From the NCBI GenBank assembly GCA_028554795.2, contig CM068835.1, forward strand, positions 60,325,219 through 60,389,218: a stretch of DNA of 64,000 bases, given 5' to 3'. This DNA comes from Sinohyriopsis cumingii (Eukaryota; Mollusca; Bivalvia; Unionida; Unionidae). Below, piece by piece: positions 53,932-64,000 of the stretch. Under the pieces are notes generated by a model. It was not told where the DNA came from, did no database searches, and worked only from the letters and a program-made list of their open reading frames with translations. The translations under genes were made by a program, and so were the position numbers. Numbering within the stretch: the first letter of the stretch is position 1; each line of letters begins with the position of its first letter.

Positions 53932-54579
53932 GTTAGTTAGTTAGTTAGTTGGATTATAGTGATTTTCGTTCTTTTGAACATGTACCACTTGTTTATTCAC
54001 GCACTGCGTGATTTTTAATTACTCCTGGGGGAAGGAAAAGGAGCCTCATCCCCCAGGCTTTTATGTACTCAAAGAGTAATTTTTAATTTAGCCACTCATG
54101 TGTAGGACTAACTAGTCCTTAACAACCTGGCTGAAAGGCTAATAAACGAGAGTGGGAATAGTCACACCACACACTCGTGTTTCTTAGTTGGATTGAAATG
54201 CCCCAGGTGTCAAACCAAGCAGTATGTGACTCCCGCTACGATTGGTCGGCAGCGATGACGTCACATTAGGACACCTGGTCTTGTGGCATTGACGAAGTGG
54301 CCCGCTTTTTTGATATCATCAATGGCCTTTCCCAGTCCCATATTCCGGTAGACAGAGCCTTCCTTTTTCCACTCTGTTTAGGTGGTGCAGGTTCATCAGC
54401 TTCATCGCCGCTGGATGATGATACTTACAGGGCCGCTGCCAGCGTGGAAGTTTCAAATTCTTCAGGGTCGTCTGCAACATTGCCTGGATTTGGCTGAGTA
54501 TGTTAGTAGAAATAGCTGTGGAAGCTTGATTTAAAAGTTCAGCCAGATGTTGTTTTAGAGACAAGAAGACGGTTAGGAG
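53932..54579. other. Unidentified 650-bp insert
   Basis: It begins with (GTTA)5 and has no counterpart in element 1. The minus strand near 54,320-54,564 has an open frame (HLAELLNQASTAISTNILSQ) followed by a splice-donor-like GTAAGTAT. The plus strand near 54,240-54,265 has CCAAT- and TGACGTCA-type sites. It may be a fragment of another mobile element; not recognised. Confidence 0.4.
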
Positions 54580-54955
54580 TATATTTTTTTTCTTTTTCTT
54601 TTTTTTTTCTTCATAAATTCCTTATTTATTTTGATTCCTTATCTTATTGGTTTGGAATGAAAACTTGTTTTATGGTTGTTTGTATGTTATTATGGAGTCC
54701 TGTTTTAATTAATTCCTATTTTCCTATTTTAATTTTTTGTGGCCTTAATTGGTTTTTATTATTCGGGCTATGAACGGCTGTGTCAGTTTATGAACCTACG
54801 AGACCTAGCAGGCCGTCATAATTCCCAAACAGTGATTTTGTAATATTCGTACTTAACTGGTTTTTATTATTCAGGCTATGAACGGCTGTGTCAGTCTGTG
54901 AACCCACGAGACCGAGCCGGCCGTCATAATTCCCAAACAGTGATTTGTAATATTT

Positions 54956-57900
54956 TTAACTGGTCTTTGATTTACTTTCTTCGATTTTTTTGATTAGATT
55001 GGATTCGTGTATAAAACTTATGATAATTTTGAATGTTAGATTAATATTGGGGTTTGTGTTCATCAAGAATTCTGGGTATGTTGCAGGGGATCCAATATTA
55101 TGCTGTTTAACTTTAAACTTAGCCCTTTCTTTTTCAAGTGTATGGCAGTTGTTAAAAATATGCTCTATGTCTTCTGGGACCCTGCAGTGGTAGCAGTTAG
55201 GGTTATGTGGTTTTGGTCCTATGTACTGTCCGAAGCTGTTAGCCAGCTTGGTTTTGCCCGTGAGTATTCTATTTATGAATTTTTGTTCACTGCCTTTTGT
55301 TTTGGGTGGTTTCCTATTTCTACATACTTCTTTAGTGATAGTTTTTAGTTTCCTGCCTTGAGTGCTTGTGTTCCATAATTCCTGCCATTTATTATCAATG
55401 AGGGTTTTAGATATGCTATTGAATTCGCATATGCTATAATCTAGGTTGATGTGAGTGGTTTCGTTTAGTTTTTGTTTAGCTGTTATATCTGCCATATCGT
55501 TACCTGGTATGTTAATATGGGATGGTATCCACATAAATTCTACTATTATTATTGTTCAGTATTTTTAACAATAAATTGGTTTGCCTAAGATAGTTTTCCC
55601 TTGTTTTGGTGTTGTTATTAAGTATTGAGTTTATGACGCTTAGCGAGTCACTTATTATTACCGCTTGGGGTATTTTGTTCTCTTTGATCCATTTGAGTGC
55701 TCAAGTATGGCCCAGAATTCAGCTGTGTATATAGAGTAGAGGTTAGGTAGTCTTCGTCCTACTTTGATGTTAAGTTCGGGGATTACGTAAGCTGCTGCTG
55801 TTCTGGGTGGTTCTGTAATTTTGGATCCATCAGTGTAAATCTTAATGTAGTTGCAATATTTTGAGTTGATTTCTTCTGTACAGATTGTGTTTAGTTTGAG
55901 TTCCTGTTCGTTTTTATTGCCATATTTCGTAATGAGGGTGTTAACTGAGGGGTTGATATTTATCCATGGTTCTTTGTCATAGTGATTTGCAATTTCTGCT
56001 TGGAGGTTGTCTATAGGAAGTTGTTCAACTAATTGATGGACTAATTTCCCTGCTGGTATGTTTTGTGATAATTTAGTTCTAAAAGGTATGTTGCATTTAT
56101 TTATAGCTAGCGGGGAGGGGGGGTGTCGGGGTGTGTTGCTAGCCTGGCTGCATATCTGAGGGTGAGTTCTTGTCTTCTAAGGTGGAGCGGCAGTTCTCCA
56201 ATTAAGATTTGAAGTTCCACTAGTGATGTGGATGGTAGTGCTCCAGTGCAAATAATTAGGGCCTTTCTTTGTATGCTATCTAGTTTCTTGAGGTTATTTT
56301 GGGGTGCCGAGTTGTAAATTTGGCATCCGTAATCTAGTTTAGATCTAATTAACGATTCATATAATGCTAGTAAGGTTTCTTGATTGGATCCCCAGGTGGT
56401 TCCTTTAAGGGTTGTAAGGAGGTTAAGGTCTTTATTGCACCTTTTGACTAGTTCGTTTATGTGGTGTCCCCAGTTTAGCTTGGAGTCATAATGCATTCCT
56501 AAAAATCGTGCTACTTTTACGAATTTAATTTGTTGATTTTGGATGGTGAGTTTGGGAAACTGATTTTGTAATTTACGTTTGGTGGTGAATAATACTGCTA
56601 TGGTTTTTTCATGGGATAATTTGAAACCCCATTTATCAGCCCATTTCCCTATTTTGTTTAAACTTGTTTGAATATCGCTGATTACTTTGTGGTTGGAGGG
56701 GTTTCCTGCTCTCCATAATCCACTATCATCAGCAAATTGTGAGAGTTCAATTAGTTTTGATGTTAAGTTGGTGTCCAAGTCATTAATCATGATGTTGAAA
56801 AGGGTTGGGCTGAGTACGCTCCCTTGTGGTGTACCGTTTTCAAGTGTGTGTGGTTCAGAGTAGGTGTCGCCGACTCTGGTTGATATTTTACGGTCAGCGA
56901 GGAAGTTTTCAATGAATTTAAACATTCGACCTGTGATGGCGTAGTGGTTGAGTTTGGCTAATAAGCCTTTGGTCCATACAAGGTCGAATGCCTTTTCGAG
57001 GTCAATAAATACTGCAATTAAATTCCTATCAGCTTTGCGTTTGGAGTTGAACGCTAATTTGATTGCGGTTTCCAATCGTATTAGTTGATCCGTGGTGGAT
57101 CTTTTGTTTCTAAATCCGCATTGATTATCGGAGATTAAATTATTGCTCTCTAGGTGGTGTTTGAGTCGGTTGGTGACTATGGTTTCCATGATCTTACAAA
57201 TGTTGTTTGTTAGGGAAATGGGTCTGTAGGAGCTAATATCGTTAGGGTCTTTTCCTTGCTTGGGTATTGGAATTATTATTGCGTGTTTCCATTTATCGGG
57301 TAGTTTGCCTGAGGTCCATATTTGGTTTAGTAATTTAATAATTGTTTGTTTAATGTTATTTGGGATATTTTTGTATATTGTGTATCCTATTTGATCTTCC
57401 CCTGGACTAGTTTCGTTTTTGGTTTTCAATGCTAGGTCCCATTCGTAAGTTGTAATGTCTTTATTTAGGTTCGAGACTTTGGGACCGAGGTCTTTAAAGA
57501 GATTACTATGGGTTCTTTCTACTTTGTTCCTATGTAATTGAAATGCTGGGGTGTGGTTGGTGTTGCTACTCATATCTGAGAAATGCTGAGCTAGTCGGTC
57601 AGCTTTTTCTTTATTAGTAATGGCTCCAGCTATTTTTGGGGTGGTGTTAGTTGTCTTTCCTCTAATTGATCTAATCTTATCCCAGACTTGTTTGGTACTA
57701 GTTTTGATATTGATATTCGTGCAGTAATTATGCCAAATTGGTTCCTTTGCCTGTTTAATTATGTTTTTAAGGTTTTTCTCCTTTTGTTTATATATAGTGA
57801 AATCAATAGAGTTTTTAGTGCGTTTGAATTCATTGAGGGCTTTTTTCTTATCAGTGATGGCTTGTTTGCATTCATCATTCCACCATGGGACTGCTTGTTA

Positions 57901-58796
57901 ATTTGGGTTACCACTAGTTTTGGGTATGTTAGTGGTGGCTGCCTTTAGTATGGTATCAACCAGGTCTTCGTAATATTTATTAATATTATCATTTTCTAGG
58001 TTTTTGGTGTCTATTTTGCTTAGTGTTTCATTAAATGTGGTCCAATCTGCTTTTGAATATATCCATCTAGGGGTTCTTTTTAGCGAGTTGTATTGGACCG
58101 TCATCTGCAGGGTGACTATTACTGGAAAATGGTCACTGCCCAAGGGGTCAGTTTGATCCACTCTCCAGTCCGCCAACTGGGTTATTGATGGCGATCAAAT
58201 GGTGAGGTCGATGGCGGACATGAGACCGTTTTCTGGGTTAAGGCGTGTTTTTGTACCGTCATGCCTCTTTTGTCCGTCACACCGCCCCCCCCCCCCCCCC
58301 GATCGTTACGGGCATTGAAATCTCCACAGATGACGATCTGATTTACTCGTTTGTGATCATTTATTTGTTTGTAAGTAATTAAGTTAGCTGTGCCTGATGT
58401 TCCCCCTGGGTCATAAATATTGAATATTTGTATTTGACCCTTGCCTGTATGAATTATGAGGGACTGAATTTCGAATGCTTCGTTGCTACCTGGGGTTGGT
58501 GTTATGGTTATTGTTGTTACATTCGGGATGTTATCTGCTATATAGATGGCTAAGCCCCCACCTCCTTGTCCTGTGGTTCGATTTTTTAAGTGACCTGGGG
58601 CGTATCCTGGGAGTTTGGGTATTTGTTTGGTTCTACTTGTTATTTTTGTTTCTTGAATGCATATAATATCTGGTTTGTGTTCTTAGCTTTGTAATTTGGC
58701 TTTGAGTTCACTGATATTACTTATTAATCCTCTAGCATTCCATTGCCATATTATAATGTTCCTATTTGTTGTATAATCCATTATTGGGGTGGTCAT
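54956..58796 (-). pseudogene. LINE ORF2: endonuclease-RT-RNase H
   Basis: ATG 58,796 opens an AP-endonuclease (IIIWQWNARGLI; ICIQETK; GDFNARN), interrupted by a stop near 58,685 and by a poly-C run near 58,286. The RT has FIDLEKAFDLVW, GTPQGSVLSPTLFNIMIND and FADDSGLW (near 56,735). An RNase H-type end and a CCHC-like CYHCRVPEDIEHIFNNC segment lie at 54,956-55,534. The RT core (56,107-57,573) is one intact frame of 488 codons. Confidence 0.88.
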
Positions 58797-58820
58797 TTAT
58801 TGATTGTTTTGTGTTGAGGG

Positions 58821-60382
58821 TTATGATGTTAACTTCAAATTTGATTCGATTTTGCTTATTATGCTTATTATCTGTGTTATTTTATCCACGATGGAGTGGT
58901 GGTTGTTGATAAGTTCGGCTTTGATCTCTATGAGTAACTTTTCTATTGTCGGGTTTGACAGTGATTTGTTTTTGGTGTTAGTGTCATCTGATTCTTCGTG
59001 GTGGAATTGTGAGTCTTTGTGGGATTTGATTAAGAATGTATCTTGTTTATTTAATCTTGTTTGATCTTGTTTGACCTTGTTTGACCTTGGTTGGTTGGAA
59101 GTTTGGGCTGTGGTTGCTTCAGTTGCTGGTTTGTTTGGGGTCATGATGTGGTGATTTTTATTACTGAGGGTTAGTTTTTTCGCCGCATGATACGGGATTT
59201 GCCTGTTGTTCATGATATCTATGGTTTGATATTCCTTGATAGTGTTGGGGCATTCGTGGGATTTAGGTAGCTGGGGGCCCCTGCAGTTGGTACATTTGGG
59301 TGTGGTTCTACGACATACACCTTTGTAATTTCCCCCGCATTTGTAGCATAGTTGGGTATATCTACATCTGTTAGAGAAATGTCCCCAGTGTTGGCTGTTG
59401 CTGCAGAACCTGGATTTGTTTATGTAGGTCTCAAGGCGGTGGCGTGCCCCAGAGTGATCTAGTCTTATCATGGTTGAGAGCGGAGAATTTGATTCTAGTA
59501 TCGCTGTATTGGTTTCCTGTCCTAAATGATTTTTGAGTTTATACGCCCTATTTATGGGGGTACCACTGTCTTTGAGTTTGGCAGTGAGGGTTTCATTGTT
59601 TATCCCTTTATTTTGTCCTGTGAGTTTTAGAACTGCTTTAAATGTGGGGTTGTTCGTGCGGGAGTGTGTGGCTAAGTCATTTGTTCGTGTGTTATTGTTT
59701 ATTGCCATGAGGGTCTGGTTGCTATTGTGTGTTTTGGTTATTATGTTCTTTGTCCCTATTTGTTTGTGTCTTTCGACGTTAACCCTAATGTTGTTAATAA
59801 TTTCAATTTCTAGGAATTTGGCCATTTGACTGTGAGTGCTGCAGTGTACTATTATGTATCTTGTGTTTGGCCTAAATATTTTGAATTGTCCTTGATGAAC
59901 CCTAAGGAGGGCCTGTGTGAGACTGTTAACAGTTAAATTTATCAGTTTATTGGAGTTGCTACTGATATAAAGTGTGTGTTCTATGGGGTGGTATGAAAAT
60001 TTGGCCTGTTTCTTTGGTTCTTTGGGGGGGGGGGTGAGTTTGAATTATTTTTGGGGGCAGGATTGTTCTTATTAAACATGGGTCCCTTCCCTTTACCCTT
60101 GCCATCCCACACGTTAGGTTTTGATTTAGTGGTTGGATTAGCTTGTGTTTTGTTTCGGCTGCTGAGTAATTGTTCTTCAGTTAAGGGTTTTGATAGTCCA
60201 GGGGTCTGACTGTTATGATATTTCGGTTTGTTGTTACTGATATGAATGGGTGGAGTTATCGTTACCATGGGCGCCATTTTGGGTGTAGTTTTTCCTTTGT
60301 TACATGAGTTGGGCCCTATTTTCGGTGGGTTTCCTATTATCATGGCTATATGTTTTTTTTTCGGGGATTGTGCAATGACCAT
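58821..60382 (-). pseudogene. LINE ORF1 (gag-like) with zinc knuckles
   Basis: Two frames separated by a frameshift at a poly-C run near 60,027 encode a Pro/Asn-rich N-part and a gag part with CRYTQLCYKCGGNYKGVC and CTNCRGPQLPKSHEC knuckles near 59,260-59,400. It should bind LINE RNA in ribonucleoprotein particles. Confidence 0.75.
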
Positions 60383-60554
60383 GTATTTGGGGGTGGGTGG
60401 CTGGTCTTGTTTTTGAAGTGGCGATATTGGTGTTTCTATAGGTATTGTATCGTCCAGTTCATTGTTTGCCGATGGATCTAGTAAGTTTTTGAAACTTAAA
60501 GTTGAGTTGATACTTAAGTCGGCTGCTGATATTTGAATTAGTTCATTTCTCTCA

Positions 60555-60740
60555 GGTGTGGTTCTCTGTCCATTCTTCTTTCTCCCTGTTCACTTCTTCT
60601 CTGAAGAGCTCTTCTATCAGGTCTAAAGTGACTTTTAGCATTCTCACATTCTCTATCTCTTCTGGCTTCGGTATCAGACTGTGTCTGACCCTATGCAAAT
60701 TCACGTAGGCTTCGTTTAGCTTAGCTAGTTTGGAGCACAT
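60555..60740 (-). pseudogene. Cassette C' truncated by the LINE
   Basis: The N-terminal ~60 codons match cassette C of element 1 almost exactly (LIPKPEEIENVRMLK). The frame is cut off where the LINE 5' end begins; the poly-Q part and hairpin are absent. Confidence 0.85.
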
Positions 60741-60790
60741 CTTCGTAGGAGGATGAGTCGACAATGGATGGTTAGACTGGAGGCTACCCC

Positions 60791-60832
60791 GACTTTAAAG
60801 TCAAAGCGCGGACGTGAAGGAAAACATCCCTC
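60791..60832 (-). promoter_or_regulatory. Cassette C' promoter
   Basis: CTTTAAAG TATA-like sequence (about 60,792-60,800) next to the conserved element (60,806-60,832), as for cassette C. Confidence 0.7.
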
Positions 60833-60840
60833 CACGGTTT

Positions 60841-61071
60841 TCGAGCCGGAACGTTCAATGAGTGCCATGAGAGGGATAGTAAGAAGTCAAAGAGCATGAA
60901 TCAAAATTCTTATAGCCAAACAAAAGACCAAGGCATTTTTTCAAAACACAACATTTTTTATTCAAAATCACTTAACACTAACAAACAACTCTAACATTTT
61001 TAACAATAATCCAACAATATAACATCAAACATTTTGTTTCAAATGGCAAACATTTTTTTCCAACTCACACA
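60841..61071. other. Spacer with poly(A) signal
   Basis: Contains one copy of the repeat seen at 36,872 with AATAAA on the minus strand near 60,960, positioned to end the protease/capsid transcripts. The ~100-bp duplication of element 1 is absent here. Confidence 0.6.
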
Positions 61072-61632
61072 TTATTTTGGACAAGGCTGACAACGTTGTG
61101 AATGAAATTGTGATTTCCACTGTTGGAAGTCATTAGGCCATTGATGGACACTAAGTTTCCTAGCTTGAGACAAAAGATAAGCATAATGGTCACAAAACCA
61201 TTGATCTACTTTCACATCGTTTCTAGAAGAAGAACGAGGATCAAAATGAGTCACTAAATGTTCTAAGGAATAGCCCAGGCTGCGATGATGCAGAAAATAC
61301 ACACAATATTTTCCACACACCAAGGAATCTGTGCCTTGTAATTTCACATTATTGAATCGAGTGGTCTGAGCATTTCTTCTCATAAAGTCGATGATATCGT
61401 CTTCCAAAGGGGGCAATCCGTACGAATCGAAATATTCCACACATCCTTCTTGAGGAAAGTAGACGGCTACCCAGTGGGTTCCTGGGAGATGACTGTCGTC
61501 CGTGTTGATAACATAAGCTAGATGGTCTTCAGGTTTACGATGAGGGAGTTCATCTTTAGCACAGACGACAGGATTCCAAGAAGCCGTGTACGAGCTGTGG
61601 TTCAAAAGGTAATAAAGTTCCCAGGTATCCAT
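61072..61632 (-). CDS. Adenain-like cysteine protease, 186 aa
   Basis: The catalytic layout of adenovirus-type maturation proteases (family C5/Ulp1-like) is visible: His in LPGTHWVAVYFP, Asp in VEYFDSYGLPP, Gln in KLQGTDS, Cys in CGKYCVYFLH. The enzyme cleaves capsid and core precursors during virion maturation. ATG 61,632 (MDTWELYYLL) was chosen; an upstream in-frame GTG is unlikely. The frame is intact. The corresponding gene is missing from element 1. Confidence 0.92.
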   Translation of the reverse strand: MDTWELYYLLNHSSYTASWNPVVCAKDELPHRKPEDHLAYVINTDDSHLPGTHWVAVYFPQEGCVEYFDSYGLPPLEDDIIDFMRRNAQTTRFNNVKLQGTDSLVCGKYCVYFLHHRSLGYSLEHLVTHFDPRSSSRNDVKVDQWFCDHYAYLLSQARKLSVHQWPNDFQQWKSQFHSQRCQPCPK

Positions 61633-61652
61633 GTTTTGTGTGGTTTTCTTCT

Positions 61653-62153
61653 TCACAGGTAATGATAAGTGATCAATTCGATCCTGACTTTTTGCTTGAA
61701 AATGTCTGACAAGTAAAAGGCGTTTAGATCCGACTTCTTACTCTGGTCCAAGAGAGATTCGATGCGACGGCACTCCAGAGACGTTAATGGAGGAGAAGAA
61801 TGTTTATCCAAGCCTTTATACCACTCGTTCAACACAAATTCTATCTCGATGTGATCCCAAGCTTTGTCCAGATATTCGTTCAATTTTTCTTCTTGATTTA
61901 ACATCAGACATTTGTCGTGTTGAATTTGACTGGGATGATCGTTGTGACATCCATAGCACTCTTCCTTGATCAATTATTTCATTATATCTGCCAGGACTGT
62001 AGCAAAACAGGAAACTAAATGGGCTTCTTGTTCTGGCCATCTTGACTTCATCATGATAACTTCTTCGTCTTGGGATTCTTCTTCTTCCACGGTCTCCTCA
62101 CATTCCATCTCCAAAGTTTTTCCACTAAGTAAAGAGGGATAACAGTCTTCCAT
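61653..62153 (-). pseudogene. Conserved zinc-binding Polinton protein, one nonsense codon
   Basis: ATG 62,153 (MEDCYPSLLSGKTLEMECEE) begins 5 nt after the capsid-gene stop. The same frame reaches 61,653 but carries TAA at 61,974-61,976. After it, EECYGCHNDHPSQIQHDKC has the C-x2-C-x3-H-P-S-Q-x2-H-x2-C pattern found beside proteases in other Polintons, probably zinc-binding. Function unknown. Confidence 0.7.
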
Positions 62154-62158
62154 GGCTT

Positions 62159-63486
62159 CTAATAATCTAGAATGACTTCTCTCAAACTGTTGATTTCTAT
62201 GGTTTTGTCAAATTCTGCATACAGGAGGACGTTCACTGTGTGATCTGGAGGTGGATTTACAAACTGAAGTTCCACACGAATCTGACCAGATTTTATAGGG
62301 TGGAAACGTCCCTCGTCGCTGCCTTGGTCTGGAGTGAAATCAAAACCCCACAAAGCATAGCCTCCTGCATAATCGTCGTACGAAATATCGTGACTGGTGT
62401 TGGTTCCTAACTGTCCCGTGGCTTCGTACAGGGACAAGTACAATCTCAAATATTTCTTCGCGACACCAAAGTTAGGCTCAAAAGGTTGGGTACACAAGGT
62501 CTTGCCGTCGCGACTGACTTCGATCTTGGACACATTGTAATGTTGAAACTCAAGAGGATTTTGATCGTGGGTTCCGTTGAAGGCTGAATTCCTGACGATA
62601 CCAACAATCAAACGCTTGGGTAACTGTCCTTGGAACAGATGATCTTCGATCATAGATCGCTGTCCAGCGGGAATGGTGAACGTTTTCACTTCTACGTGTC
62701 GTATCGGATACTTGGCGGTCGTTCTGCTCAACGTCTGACTGATGTCGTTTCCCACTTTAGGTAACACTTCCACACGACGCACGTAAAGTCGGGCTTCTTG
62801 AATGATAGTTTTGTATTCATTGGCATGGGCCATCAAATGGAAAGCGGCACTGCTGAGATTCAGTCTCAGACGGATATCCACCCCGTTCAGCAAATACTTT
62901 TCTTGTAACCACATGTCCAAATGCAAACGATTCATCAGTTCTAAACTTCGCCCTTGCAGAATTTTCTTACGACGGTCGTTAAACCCCACATTGTGAGGAT
63001 TGTCATCTTCTGTCAGGACTGTGTCGCTAAACGCGGCTACACCTGCCGTGTCAGGTTTCCATACCACGCAAGCATCCAGATGAGTATTCTTGGCTTCTTT
63101 TCCGTACGTCAAGAGATTTTCCAGGTAGGCACGATATGGGTAAGTATCCATGCTGCTGCTGACCAGTTTGTTATTCAAGTACAAGTCCACTTCGCTGAAC
63201 AAGGAATGCATGAAATTGTTGACAGGAGCTACTCTAGCATCGCCTCCTGGATTGGTGTTGTCCGTTTTGATTACTTTCACTTTCAAATACAGGTAACTGC
63301 TATTCAGATCGATGTAATCTTCGGGCTGTCCTTTGATTTCAAACTCGATGGGAGCGGAATCCGTCAAAGAGGAGACGGGATGAAATTCCACCCACTGTCG
63401 GATTCTTGCATGGTCATCATGGTGGGGGGCATGGCAAACAGATCCAGTTCCGACTTGGAACAAGCGCAAGACTCTCGGTGCATCAT
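62159..63486 (-). pseudogene. Major capsid protein of element 2, frameshifted
   Basis: Very similar to the element 1 protein along its length; SSLTDSAPIEFEIKGQPEDY is identical. A 2-base insertion near 63,398 puts the first ~28 codons from ATG 63,486 out of frame with the rest. Residues equivalent to 135-185 differ most from element 1. Confidence 0.88.
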
Positions 63487-63497
63487 TTTTCTCTTTC

Positions 63498-63922
63498 TCA
63501 ATAATCGAAAACGTCTAAGTCTCGAACGGTTCTTCTTTTCTTTGCCTTTCTAGCTTTAGACGTGTGAAGTCTGGTGAAAGGGTGTTTTCTTCTTCGTCTC
63601 TTTCTGCCTTGTCCTTGCTGAATGCCTGGCTCGGTAGCGTGCAGGGTATTTATAGGTGTGTCTCGTCGGCCCAAAAGGTCTTTGCCCGTTTGCAGCAAGA
63701 CATTTTTGCCTGCCCTCATGAAGGCTTCTTTAGGGTTTTGTTTGTCGATGATGACATTTTGGAGAAATTCTTTGCCTTGTGTCAGTGCGCATCTTTCAAG
63801 GCGTGCAAACCGCGTGTCACCATCGGTTTCAACACCGGGGCCACCGAACGAAAGGCCGATTTTAACATATCTCCTAAACCGTGTCCTCGCTGTCGAGCAA
63901 CCCCTCGGTACACTGGATACAT
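63498..63922 (-). pseudogene. pX-like protein of element 2, frameshifted
   Basis: Copy of 38,493-38,909. One base is missing near 63,790 relative to element 1, which breaks the frame. A short in-frame insertion adds about four residues near the C-terminus. Confidence 0.8.
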
Positions 63923-63925
63923 GAC

Positions 63926-64000
63926 TTACGAGTCGTGAGAGAACCGTTTTCGAAAATGGAGTTTCACCGTGACTTTTCCTTTGGTGAATGGAATATTTTG
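63926..64000 (-). CDS. Penton-like gene of element 2, 3' end only
   Basis: Only the last ~24 codons are in the window; they match the element 1 penton C-terminus (KVTVKLHFRKR). The stop is 3 nt before the pX-like ATG. Confidence 0.8.
   Translation of the reverse strand, partial: QNIPFTKGKVTVKLHFRKRFSHDS

Larger units (their letters stand above)
54580..60554 (-). mobile_element. I-like LINE inserted in element 2
   Basis: A ~6-kb non-LTR retrotransposon on the minus strand. It has ORF1 (gag with zinc knuckles), ORF2 (endonuclease, reverse transcriptase, RNase H), a 3' UTR with a ~108-bp tandem duplication (54,749-54,857 and 54,858-54,962) and an A-rich tail at 54,580-54,612. Gag knuckles plus RNase H after the RT point to the I superfamily. 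Stops and frameshifts show it is dead. Confidence 0.85.
52371..64000 (-). mobile_element. Element 2: partial Maverick/Polinton, interrupted
   Basis: The left end starts AGTAGTGATGTGGAGC. A terminal repeat with six ~44-bp sub-repeats follows, then cassette genes, a 6.6-kb insertion (53,932 to about 60,554), a protease, a zinc protein, a major capsid protein, a pX-like protein and the start of a penton gene. Order and orientation match element 1. The right part lies beyond the window. Frames of the capsid, pX-like and zinc-protein genes are broken. Confidence 0.9.

Overview
This is a eukaryotic, almost certainly animal, genomic window. The combination of a recognisable host gene with widely spaced exons, tRNA-derived SINEs, LINEs, TTAA-flanked MITEs, A+T-rich introns and Maverick/Polinton elements fits a lophotrochozoan, most likely a bivalve or other mollusc. 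The species assignment is inference.

Positions 1 to about 32,776 carry the 5' half of one host gene on the minus strand. Six exons that join in phase encode the N-terminus of SRRM1 (SRm160), the PWI-domain splicing co-activator. Its introns hold two tRNA-derived SINE families, diverged ~140-bp satellites, a degraded RTE-like LINE split by four tandem copies of a TTAA-flanked MITE, and a 2.4-kb DNA transposon with 15-bp inverted termini.

Positions 34,182 to 51,030 are a complete 16.8-kb Maverick/Polinton (element 1). It has ~327-bp terminal inverted repeats and a perfect 6-bp target duplication (AATGTA), and it sits inside a host satellite. It encodes a major capsid protein, a penton-like minor capsid protein, a pX-like basic protein, a two-TM protein, a chromodomain integrase, a packaging ATPase, a protein-primed DNA polymerase B and several lineage-specific proteins. 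The polymerase, integrase and penton genes are broken and the protease gene is deleted. A second related element (element 2) starts at 52,371 in the same orientation and runs off the window. It still has the adenain-like protease but is split by a 6.6-kb insertion that includes an I-like LINE.

The most unusual feature is a set of small accessory gene cassettes at the element ends. Each has a TATA box directly next to a near-identical ~27-bp upstream element, a short charged or coiled-coil/poly-Q ORF with little similarity to its neighbours, and about 20-40 nt after the stop codon a 16-nt hairpin that matches the metazoan histone mRNA 3' stem-loop, followed by a U7-type AAAAG(A) element. Capsid and polymerase genes instead have ordinary AATAAA signals. 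This suggests that the mobile virus-like element makes a subset of mRNAs with histone-type, non-polyadenylated, S-phase-linked 3' ends.
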